In this document: piece after piece, positions 1 through 6,900 of the stretch
Position numbering within the stretch: position 1 is the first letter of the stretch
Layout of the letters: each line of letters opens with the position of its first letter
Assembly: GCA_023127905.1 (NCBI GenBank)
Contig: JAGMEZ010000092.1
Location: forward strand, 1-11,384
Length of the DNA: 11,384 nucleotides
Direction: 5' to 3'
From: Caldifarciminota bacterium
Lineage (GTDB): Bacteria > Hydrothermota > E44-bin80
Notes under the pieces: model-generated
The model's database searches: none
What the model was told of the DNA's origin: nothing
Seen by the model: only the letters and a program-made list of their open reading frames with translations
Program-made: the position numbers and the translations under genes

Positions 1-1561
1 CATGCATTTCAATAATATCCTTGACAATTGTTAACCCTAATCCAAAGCCACTTATTGTGTGAATCTTTTTTTCCACCCTGTAGAATTTTTCGAAGATGAA
101 AGGGAGTTCTGATTCTGAAATACCAATACCAGTATCCTTGATAATTATCTCAAAATTCCAGTTTGAATCCCTCAATACTAAACCTTCAGTTGTGATAAAA
201 ACTTTCCCTCCTGGTTTATTGAACTTGATAGCATTATCCAGAATGTGAGAAAAAGAGTATTGAAGTGCAAGTTTATCACCAAATATTTGAATAGGTTCAG
301 ACGGGAAATCGACCTCGAGTAATAAATTATTTTCTTTACATCTTTGCTCAAAATCTTCAGAGATTTTCTTTACAAGATCAAGGATTAGAATAGGTTCTCG
401 TTTTAGTCCAATATTCCATTTACTAACCTCATCAAAATCAAGGAGTGCATTTAGGATATTTGTAAATTTTTCTCCTTCTTCCCGTACTATATTCAAAAAA
501 CTCTTAATGGTTGGTGGCAGGTTGTCTATTCTTTCAAGTTCTGTATCCAAAATACTGAGGCTTCCGAGTATAGCAAAAAGAGGTGTTCTGAGTTCATGTG
601 CCACGCTTGTGATGAATTCATCTTCCTTGGAATAAACCATCTCCCATTCAGCAGGATTTGTGAAGTATATAACTGCAAATTCTTTCTTTTCATAATTAAA
701 GGGAGAAACTCCAAAGGAAACTGTTACTTCATGCCCATCTTTCCTCAGAAGATGTAAGGGGCTTTGAAAGTAGTTCTTCTTGGGAAATTTTGAAAGAAGT
801 CCATCAAGCAATGAATTGTCGACTTTCTTATCATTTGAAATTATTATGTTGCGACATTCTTTCCCGATAGCTTCATCGATTTTTAATCCCAGAATATTTA
901 ATGCAAAATTATTAACGAAAAGTATTCTTGAGTTCTTATTTATAATAAAAAAACCTATTGGAACTGATTGAGTGACAGTTGAAAAAGTTAACTTATCTTC
1001 TACTTTGATTTTTTCTTTTTCTTTTTCTTTCTTTTTTACATCTGAGAAGAAGAGGAAGAAACCAAAGATTTTTGAAATATCAAATAGGTTTTCGGCATCT
1101 TTTTCATTAAAAGGATACTCTGATTTTCTCCTATTTATCTGAATGATACCATAGGTTTCATCTCTGAAAAGAATAGGAGAAGCAACGATACTTATGGGTG
1201 GAGGATCAAAGATATTATCCTTTATATCAAACCGGATATCCTTATCTGCTTGAGGAAGAAATGCGGGTTTCCTGCTTTGTAACAACCAACCTCCGAGACC
1301 GGTTTTCATAGAAATTTTTCTCCCTTCAACAAGGGAAATAGTTCCAGCAGTAATACTACATATAAGGTTTTCACTATTTGTGAGAAAGATTGCTCCTTCA
1401 TCACCGCCAAATTCATTTACAAGTTCTCTTAACCAATTGGCAAGTGTTTTCTCATCCATTTTCTCCATCTGAATAAGATTATTCAGATGTTCTATATGGG
1501 TTGTATTAATTTGAAGAGAATTTTTCTCGATATTTTTCTTTTTCCCAAATTGTTTTATCAT
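1..1561 (-). CDS. Soluble hybrid-input sensor histidine kinase (GAF-PAS-HisKA-HATPase_c), 3' end cut off by window edge
   Basis: Translating the minus strand from the ATG at 1561 gives 520 uninterrupted codons that run off the left edge. An in-frame TGA lies a few codons upstream, and this is the first ATG after it. No good ribosome binding site precedes it, so M32 or M35 are alternative starts. Domains: GAF-like about 38-170; a Lys/Glu-rich linker 175-191, probably coiled coil; PAS about 192-300; dimerisation and phosphoacceptor domain with H-box HELRTP, His322 the expected phosphorylated residue; ATPase domain with N-box Asn443, G1 box DTGIGI from Asp476, F-box FEKFYR and G2 box GFGLGL at 505-510. 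Only about the last 10-20 residues should be missing. There is no transmembrane segment, so it should sense a cytoplasmic signal; the ligand is unknown. It lies 55 bp downstream of a response regulator on the same strand, its likely partner. Confidence 0.93.
   Translation of the reverse strand, partial: MIKQFGKKKNIEKNSLQINTTHIEHLNNLIQMEKMDEKTLANWLRELVNEFGGDEGAIFLTNSENLICSITAGTISLVEGRKISMKTGLGGWLLQSRKPAFLPQADKDIRFDIKDNIFDPPPISIVASPILFRDETYGIIQINRRKSEYPFNEKDAENLFDISKIFGFFLFFSDVKKKEKEKEKIKVEDKLTFSTVTQSVPIGFFIINKNSRILFVNNFALNILGLKIDEAIGKECRNIIISNDKKVDNSLLDGLLSKFPKKNYFQSPLHLLRKDGHEVTVSFGVSPFNYEKKEFAVIYFTNPAEWEMVYSKEDEFITSVAHELRTPLFAILGSLSILDTELERIDNLPPTIKSFLNIVREEGEKFTNILNALLDFDEVSKWNIGLKREPILILDLVKKISEDFEQRCKENNLLLEVDFPSEPIQIFGDKLALQYSFSHILDNAIKFNKPGGKVFITTEGLVLRDSNWNFEIIIKDTGIGISESELPFIFEKFYRVEKKIHTISGFGLGLTIVKDIIEMH
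1009..1037 (-). repeat. Imperfect (AAAAAG) hexamer tract inside the kinase linker
   Basis: The minus strand reads as near-tandem AAAAAG units and encodes alternating Lys and Glu residues between the GAF and PAS domains. Gain or loss of a unit would add or remove two residues without shifting the frame. It may simply reflect a charged coiled-coil linker in an AT-rich genome. Confidence 0.55.
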
Positions 1562-1616
1562 CGCAGGCAGAATGTTAAGTTTAATGGAAGATTTTATTCA
1601 GGAGAGAGATACAAAT

Positions 1617-2285
1617 CTACTCTAATGAAATCTCTGTTTCAGAAAGGTTCTGAGGAATACTTCTTTCAATCTTAAAATTACCATCTTTCCAGGAAAAGAT
1701 CAACTCTATGGCTGATCTATCCTTACTAACTGAAGTTTCTGCTCCGACAATCTTCCCATCTTTTATATAGATTTTTCCAACATCATTAGATACAGTTGTA
1801 GTTATTGTTGCCGTTTGTTTATTTAATTTGATTAATTGGAGAATCTTTAATATTGGGAATTCAATTATTTTACCCTCTTGTGGAATTTCTGCTTCTTCAG
1901 AACCCTTTTCCTTGTATTGTTCTATACTTTTTGCTATCTTTTTTAATAGGTCATTCAAGTTAAATGGTTTGACAATATAATCATCTCCTCCAAGGCTAAA
2001 CCCCTTTAATTGATCATCCAGTTTTCCTTTTGCTGTGAGAAATAAAAATGGTATATCCTTTGTCTTGGAATTATCTTTTGTCTTCTTACATAATTCAAAA
2101 CCATCCATCTTGGGCATCATAATGTCGGCAAGAATGAGATCAGGTGGAGTATCGAAAATTATTTTAAGTGCTTCTTCTCCGTCATAAGCTTTGAGTACTT
2201 CATAGTTTTCCATTTCAAGACTAAAACTTAGAATATCGACAAGGTATGCATTATCATCAACTACAAGAATCTTGGATTTAGCCAT
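1617..2285 (-). CDS. Response regulator with REC receiver and C-terminal DUF4388 (PATAN) domain
   Basis: This 222-residue cytoplasmic protein has a complete receiver domain (about 4-125). It shows the acidic pair D10/D11, phosphoacceptor D54 in the LADIMMPKMDG context, switch residue T84 and conserved K106 in VKPF. After a Glu-rich linker, about 135-215 resembles DUF4388/PATAN, with a GKIYIKDGKIVGAE motif followed by a helix and a WKDGNFKIE strand. That domain is known as a protein-interaction or signalling output module in response regulators; no DNA-binding domain is visible. The ATG at 2285 follows a purine-rich AAGGGAAG. A strong promoter lies just upstream, and the histidine kinase follows 55 bp downstream, so the two are probably one operon. 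The output target is not evident. Confidence 0.93.
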   Translation of the reverse strand: MAKSKILVVDDNAYLVDILSFSLEMENYEVLKAYDGEEALKIIFDTPPDLILADIMMPKMDGFELCKKTKDNSKTKDIPFLFLTAKGKLDDQLKGFSLGGDDYIVKPFNLNDLLKKIAKSIEQYKEKGSEEAEIPQEGKIIEFPILKILQLIKLNKQTATITTTVSNDVGKIYIKDGKIVGAETSVSKDRSAIELIFSWKDGNFKIERSIPQNLSETEISLE

Positions 2286-2333
2286 TTTCTTCCCTTTTTA
2301 GAAAACAATTATCGTTGTGTATAAAAACATAAC

Positions 2334-2366
2334 TATCATTCTTTCTATTTATAACAGAAAATGATA
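2334..2366. promoter_or_regulatory. Inverted repeat overlapping the -10 and transcription start, candidate operator
   Basis: Plus-strand arms TATCATT (2334-2340) and AATGATA (2360-2366) are perfect inverted repeats. They continue inward as CTTTCT and AGAAA with one base slipped. The centre covers the -10 and predicted start of the response-regulator promoter, where a repressor site would lie. In AT-rich DNA such a match can arise by chance. Confidence 0.35.
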
Positions 2367-2376
2367 TGTGTGTCAA
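2348..2376 (-). promoter_or_regulatory. Sigma-70-type promoter of the response regulator / kinase operon
   Basis: On the minus strand the -35 is TTGACA (2371-2376) and the -10 is TATAAA (2348-2353), separated by exactly 17 bp. A TG one base before the -10 makes it an extended -10. The transcript would start near 2341, about 55 nt before the response regulator ATG. This is a near-consensus promoter seen directly in sequence; its activity is inferred. Confidence 0.8.
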
Positions 2377-2403
2377 GTTTTTTTTAAATATTTCTCACTG
2401 GTT

Positions 2404-2700
2404 CTATTCTGGTTTCTTAAAGCCAATTTCTTTTCCCGTTTCAGTAACATTTTTTATTTCACCAAATCTATCCTCAAACTTTTTTATATTGTTTTCGAGA
2501 GCCAAAAATAACATTTTTGCATGTTGAGGGGTCATTATCACTCTTGAATTTACTTTTGCTTTTTTCATTCCTGGAAGTATCCGTGCAAAATCGATAATAA
2601 ATTCTGCTGGCGAGTGAGTAATAAATGCAAAATTTGAGTAAATTCCTTCTACCTCACTGTCTCCGATTTCCACATTGATTTGCTGTGTTGGTTTTTGCAT
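2404..2700 (-). CDS. DUF3467 family protein, 98 aa
   Basis: The start is set at the ATG at 2700, preceded six bases upstream by AAGGAG; an open frame continues 20 codons further but without a comparable ribosome binding site. The short soluble protein matches the DUF3467 pattern: an early YSNFAFITHSPAEFIIDFA strand region, then SRVIMTPQHAKMLFLALENNI, then a helix ending in FEDRFGEI. Members are small single-domain proteins found across bacteria, and no biochemical role is firmly known to me. It lies between apt and the two-component operon on the same strand and has its own promoter, so it is probably transcribed alone or as an internal unit. The C-terminus is Lys-rich and lacks a membrane segment. 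Confidence 0.85.
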   Translation of the reverse strand: MQKPTQQINVEIGDSEVEGIYSNFAFITHSPAEFIIDFARILPGMKKAKVNSRVIMTPQHAKMLFLALENNIKKFEDRFGEIKNVTETGKEIGFKKPE

Positions 2701-2706
2701 TTTTTT

Positions 2707-2712
2707 CTCCTT
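2707..2712 (-). promoter_or_regulatory. Shine-Dalgarno AAGGAG deciding the DUF3467 start
   Basis: AAGGAG lies six bases upstream of the ATG at 2700, in the context GAAAGGAGAAAAAAATG. The almost identical GAAAGGAGAAAAATG precedes apt. This supports the shorter protein over an upstream ATG in the same frame. Confidence 0.85.
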
Positions 2713-2731
2713 TCTTAGTCTCATTATATTG

Positions 2732-2760
2732 ATATTATAGATTAAAGATAAAAAAGTCAA
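2732..2760 (-). promoter_or_regulatory. Promoter of the DUF3467 gene
   Basis: On the minus strand the -35 is TTGACT (2755-2760). Downstream is TATAAT at 15 bp spacing (2734-2739), or TAATAT at 17 bp (2732-2737). The start would fall around 2725, giving a leader of about 25 nt ahead of the ATG at 2700. It sits in the apt-DUF3467 gap, so this gene need not rely on readthrough from apt. Confidence 0.65.
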
Positions 2761-2787
2761 GAAAAAAGTGAGTGAAAAGGTTTGTGT

Positions 2788-3318
2788 TTATTCTGATGTA
2801 TAATTGATAAATGAATTTATTGGATATCCTTGTAATTTTTCTCTTCCTTTTAAGAAGGATAATTCGATGAGGAACAAAACAGATTCAATCTTTCCTCCTA
2901 ATTTCTCAATAAGGCGGCAGGAAGAAAGTGCTGTGCCACCTGTTGCAAGCAGATCATCTATGATAACTACTTTATCGTCTTTTTGTATTGCATCTTCATG
3001 AATTTCAACCGCATCCGTTCCATACTCAAGTTTATATTCCTCTTTTATAGTCTTAGCAGGTAATTTTCCTTGTTTTCTAATAAGGATTAGACCCTTTTGG
3101 AGTCTATTTGCAAGTGCACCACCCAATATGAACCCCCTTGATTCAATTGCTGCAATCTTATCAAATTGTTTATCTTTTAATTCTTCAAGGAAGAGGTTTA
3201 TACTACAATGGAATGCATAACCATCAAGTAGAAGTGTTGTAATATCCCTGAATACAATTCCTTTCTTTGGAAAGTCAGGCACATTTCTTATATATTTTTT
3301 TAATTCTTCTCCTGTCAT
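2788..3318 (-). CDS. apt: Adenine phosphoribosyltransferase
   Basis: Purine-salvage enzyme that converts adenine and PRPP to AMP and pyrophosphate in the cytoplasm. The 176-residue length is normal for the family. The opening MTGEELKKYIRNVPDFPKKGIVFRDIT is replaced here by its key parts: VPDFPKKGI (13-21) and FRDIT (23-27), typical of bacterial APRT. ESRGFI (59-64), the basic flexible loop RKQGKLP (81-87) and the PRPP-binding loop VVIIDDLLATGGTA (117-130) are all intact. The start at 3318 is chosen because AAGGAG lies four bases upstream; an ATG ten codons earlier has no such site. The gene is 42 bp downstream of tRNA-Pro, with no separate promoter recognised, so it probably shares the transcript from the acylphosphatase promoter. 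Confidence 0.97.
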   Translation of the reverse strand: MTGEELKKYIRNVPDFPKKGIVFRDITTLLLDGYAFHCSINLFLEELKDKQFDKIAAIESRGFILGGALANRLQKGLILIRKQGKLPAKTIKEEYKLEYGTDAVEIHEDAIQKDDKVVIIDDLLATGGTALSSCRLIEKLGGKIESVLFLIELSFLKGREKLQGYPINSFINYTSE

Positions 3319-3358
3319 TTTTCTCCTTTCATACTTCAATTTTCGCATCTTTGATGAG

Positions 3359-3434
<76 letters not shown>

Positions 3435-3443
3435 TTTAAATCT

Positions 3444-3716
3444 TTAAAATATAACGTCGAAACCATTAAATTCACCTGTTGGTTCGCTCCAATCAATTTT
3501 CATATCCCTCACATCGCTTGAGATAGGACCAACCTTTACTTCTTCGATAAGTTGATTTATCATTCCCAGTTCACCCTCAACGATAATTTCAACATCACCT
3601 TCGTATGTATTTTTTACAAAACCGTTAAGACCAAGTGCCCTTGCCTTCCTTATAACAAAGTATCTAAATCCAACTCCCTGTACAAGACCAGAGACAATTA
3701 TTTGCGCTGCTTTCAT
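3444..3716 (-). CDS. acyP: Acylphosphatase
   Basis: This 90-residue cytoplasmic enzyme hydrolyses the carboxyl-phosphate bond of small acyl phosphates such as acetyl phosphate. The signature SGLVQGVGFRYF (9-20) carries the phosphate-binding loop and catalytic Arg18. GFVKNTYEGDVEI (32-44) supplies catalytic Asn36. The length matches the roughly 90-100 residue family, and the protein covers the whole ferredoxin-like fold. The ATG at 3716 lacks a strong Shine-Dalgarno sequence, but the promoter fits this start with a leader of only about 17 nt. It is the first gene of a leftward unit with tRNA-Pro and apt. Confidence 0.96.
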   Translation of the reverse strand: MKAAQIIVSGLVQGVGFRYFVIRKARALGLNGFVKNTYEGDVEIIVEGELGMINQLIEEVKVGPISSDVRDMKIDWSEPTGEFNGFDVIF

Positions 3717-3739
3717 ACTTAACGTTTAAACTAAGACCA

Positions 3740-3768
3740 TTTATATACCCTACAATCACCAAAGTCAA
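3740..3768 (-). promoter_or_regulatory. Promoter of the acyP / tRNA-Pro / apt unit
   Basis: On the minus strand TTGACT (3763-3768) and TATAAA (3740-3745) are separated by 17 bp, near consensus. The predicted start is about 3733, close to the acyP ATG at 3716. It faces away from the macroglobulin promoter on the other strand, with 34 bp between the two -35 boxes. Confidence 0.75.
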
Positions 3769-3802
3769 GGAAAAAAAATAGCGTGTAATTCTAATTTTCC
3801 TC

Positions 3803-3831
3803 TTGCTTTATGAAAAAATATTCCATATAAA
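3803..3831 (+). promoter_or_regulatory. Putative promoter of the macroglobulin gene
   Basis: TTGCTT (3803-3808) and TATAAA (3826-3831) are spaced by 17 bp. The transcript would start near 3838 and carry a leader of about 80 nt. The -35 is weaker than those of the neighbouring promoters, which would fit an activated or repressible gene. A second, poorer AT-rich candidate around 3850-3875 cannot be excluded. Confidence 0.55.
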
Positions 3832-3846
3832 TATATAGATGGAATA
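3819..3846. promoter_or_regulatory. 8-bp inverted repeat over the macroglobulin promoter start, candidate operator
   Basis: TATTCCAT (3819-3826) and ATGGAATA (3839-3846) are perfect inverted arms separated by 12 bp. They span the -10 box and predicted start point. The arrangement is what a dimeric repressor site would look like. No regulator gene is adjacent. Confidence 0.4.
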
Positions 3847-3907
3847 AAATTGTATTATCTGTGTATATCATAATAAAGAAACAGGGATTGAAAGAGAATT
3901 TATAAAA

Positions 3908-3914
3908 AAGGAGG
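3908..3914 (+). promoter_or_regulatory. Strong Shine-Dalgarno AAGGAGG of the macroglobulin gene
   Basis: AAGGAGG lies four bases upstream of the ATG at 3919. It is the strongest ribosome binding site in the window and fixes the start, which also opens directly into a signal peptide. Confidence 0.9.
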
Positions 3915-3918
3915 AAGA

Positions 3919-6900
3919 ATGAAACGTTTTATATTTATAACAATTCTTTTTTCAATACTTTCATTTTCTCTTTTCGGGTTTGGAGATAAACCCCTTCTTG
4001 TTTTCAATGAAGAGAAGACGAAAGCAAGGTTTGAGAAGGGAAAACTGACTGTAGATGTCTCTTTTAGTAAAAAGATGTGGACGAGCTTAAGCGGCGAAAT
4101 AACCGCTGAGATAATCGATGTGAATGATAATGTACTTCTTTCAGAGAAGAAGGATATCCGTTTTTTTAGAAGATCTATAACAACAAGATTTATCTTTAAA
4201 ACAGACATATCTTGTGAAGAACTTTTTGTTTACAGGTTAAGGGTAAATTTTGAAAGCAAGAAATCAAAAACAACGCATATGTTTGCTATTTCACAATTAA
4301 TGGATAAGCTTGAGTTGATAGTGCTTGGACAGAACAGTTTACTTTCTGGAAGCAAAGCATCAATTAGGATTATAACATTAAACTATAGGGAGAGAAAACC
4401 TATTAGGAATGCTTTTGTTAAAGTTACTCTTAAAGGTGATAAAACAGAGAAGAGAATTTTTAAAGGACGAACAAATAAAAATGGGAGTATTGATGCTATA
4501 TTTACGATTCCTGAGGTAGAGGATGAGAATTTAAGAATGGAGATTCTTGCTGAAACATCGATAGGAAAAGAGAAAGTAGAATACACTGTTACTATGAAGA
4601 AAGTTTATACTATCTATCTTGTAACGGATAAACCCGTATATCAACCAAATCAGATTATTCATATAAGGACTTTAACTTTGCAAAAGCCTTCCCTTAAAGC
4701 TGTTGCTAATGTTCCTGTCACCCTGAGTGTGGAAGATTCAAAAGGAAACAAGGTTTTCAAAAAGAGCATGAAATCAGATAAATTTGGCATTGTTTCGTGT
4801 GATTTTCAACTTGCCGATGAAATAAATATGGGAGATTATAGAATAAGGGCAGAAATAGAGAATTCAAATGTGGAAAAGACAGTGAATGTCAAACGTTATG
4901 TCCTTCCAAAATTTAAGATTATCCTTAAAACCGATAGAGATTATTACCTCCCCTCTGAAACATTGAAAGGAGATATGAATGTTAACTATTTCTTTGGAAA
5001 ACCCGTTGATGGTGGGAAAGTGGTAATTACCTTAAGCAAATTTGATGTTGGATTTGAAGCATTTCAGGAGATTAAGGGTGAAACAGATAGTAATGGAAAT
5101 TACCACTTTGATGTAAAATTACCGTCACATTTCGTAGGAACTCCATTAGAGCAGGGAAAGGCATTCATAAAAATAGATATTGAGGTTACGGATAAAGCGG
5201 AGCATAGAGAAAAGTTGACGAGCAAAAGGGTTATCGCGAAAAGTGATCTATCCATTGTCCTTATACCAGAAAGTGGTTCTCTTGTTCCCGGAATTGAAAA
5301 TATTCTTTATGTTATGGTAACATATCCTGACGGTACGCCTGCAAAAGCCGGTGTTACCATTAAAAGCGATAAGCTGATCCTTAAAGGAAAAACAGATAAT
5401 TCGGGAATTAGTGAATTTTTAGTAACGCCGAGTGAAAAAAATGGGATGGGTTTTGATGTTCAGGCAGTTGATGAAAAAGGAAACAGCGGTGTTGCAAATG
5501 TCTATTTTTCTTACAATTCAAGTCTTCCACATATTCTTCTCCGAACAGATAAAGGAATATATAAGGTTGGAAATGTTTTGAATCTCACTATTTTTTCATC
5601 TAAGAAGAAGGGAGTTATTTACCTTGATATTATTAAGGACAAGCAGACAGTCCTTACAAAAACAGTGAATATAAAAAGAGGTGTAGGTAAAATATCCATT
5701 CCGTTAACTTCAGATGTGAGCGGGAGCATCTGGATTCATTCATATACAGTTGCCGCAAGAGAGGAGATAATGAGGGATACTAAGGTTATATATGTTAATC
5801 CTGCAAATGACCTTTCTATTGTTATTACCCCTGATAAGAAGATATACAAACCAGGAGAAGATGGGAGGCTCAAATTCTCTGTAAGGAATAAGAAGGGGCA
5901 TCCTGTTATCTCAGCACTCGGGATAAGCATAGTCGATGAGAGTGTTTTTGCATTGACGGAAATGCAACCTGGTCTTGAAAAGGTTTATTTCACTCTTGAG
6001 AAAGAGTTAATGGAACCAAAATACGAAATTCATTATCTTTCTCCAAGGGAAATTGTAAAGGTTGAACCGAAAAGGGAAATGGAAAAGAGGAAGGAAAAAG
6101 CTGCAAAGGTGTTGTTTGCTTCTGTTTCCGATCTATCACCGTTTAATGTTGAAGAGGATAATACTCGTGAGTTAGACAAGACTATATATAGCCAGTATTC
6201 ATCGAGGGTGTGGAATGATCTCTATAGAATCCAGAATGTTGTTTATAAATTTTATGAAAAGGAGAAACGGTATCCAACGGTTGAGGAGGGGCTGTCAGAA
6301 CTTATTAAGAGGAATTATCTTGTTAAGAAGGATATTCTTGATCCATGGGGAATGTCCTATGAAGCGGTAACAACAGAAGATGACCTTTCCTGGTTTGGAC
6401 TATTAAGTTACGGTCCCGATAAGAAAAAGGGTACTGCTGATGACATCAACACCCAGTATTATAGGAGGGGGTGGGGATTTGGGCAGAAGGCTGATTTCTT
6501 ACCGGAAGCAGAAGAAGGTGCTGCTGGAAGAAAGGGAGTCTTCGCTAAAAATGCAAAAGCCGCTCCTGTCCCTGCAAATGGAGATGTCCTTGCTGGATCA
6601 ACTGTTTCTATAGAAAAATCAGGAAAGAAAGAGCCAAGGATTAGAGAATATTTTCCTGAAACCTTCATCTTTGAGCCTGCACTCATTACGGACAAAAAGG
6701 GTGTAGCAGTGCTTCCGCTGAAATGGCCTGATTCTATAACAGAATGGAGGGTAACAACCACGGCATCATCGATACTCGGACAACTCGGGAGTACAACAAA
6801 GGGAATAAAGGTTTTCCAGGATTTCTTTATAGATATTGATCTTCCTGTATCACTGACACAGAATGATATTGTTTCGGTTCCCGTAGCGCTCTATAATTAT

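Noticed and set aside
526..714. Minus-strand 62-codon ORF inside the kinase
   Set aside because: It is out of frame with the histidine kinase, whose motifs are continuous through this stretch.
3341..3348. Upstream ATG at 3348 as start of apt
   Set aside because: It lacks a ribosome binding site, whereas the ATG at 3318 has AAGGAG four bases away and gives the usual family N-terminus.
3900..4208. Minus-strand 102-codon ORF overlapping the start of the macroglobulin gene
   Set aside because: It lies antisense to the signal peptide and first MG domain; its hydrophobic, low-complexity sequence is what the reverse of such a region produces.
6459..6761. Minus-strand 100-codon ORF inside the macroglobulin gene
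   Set aside because: It is a shadow of the coding frame, without ribosome binding site or recognisable domain.
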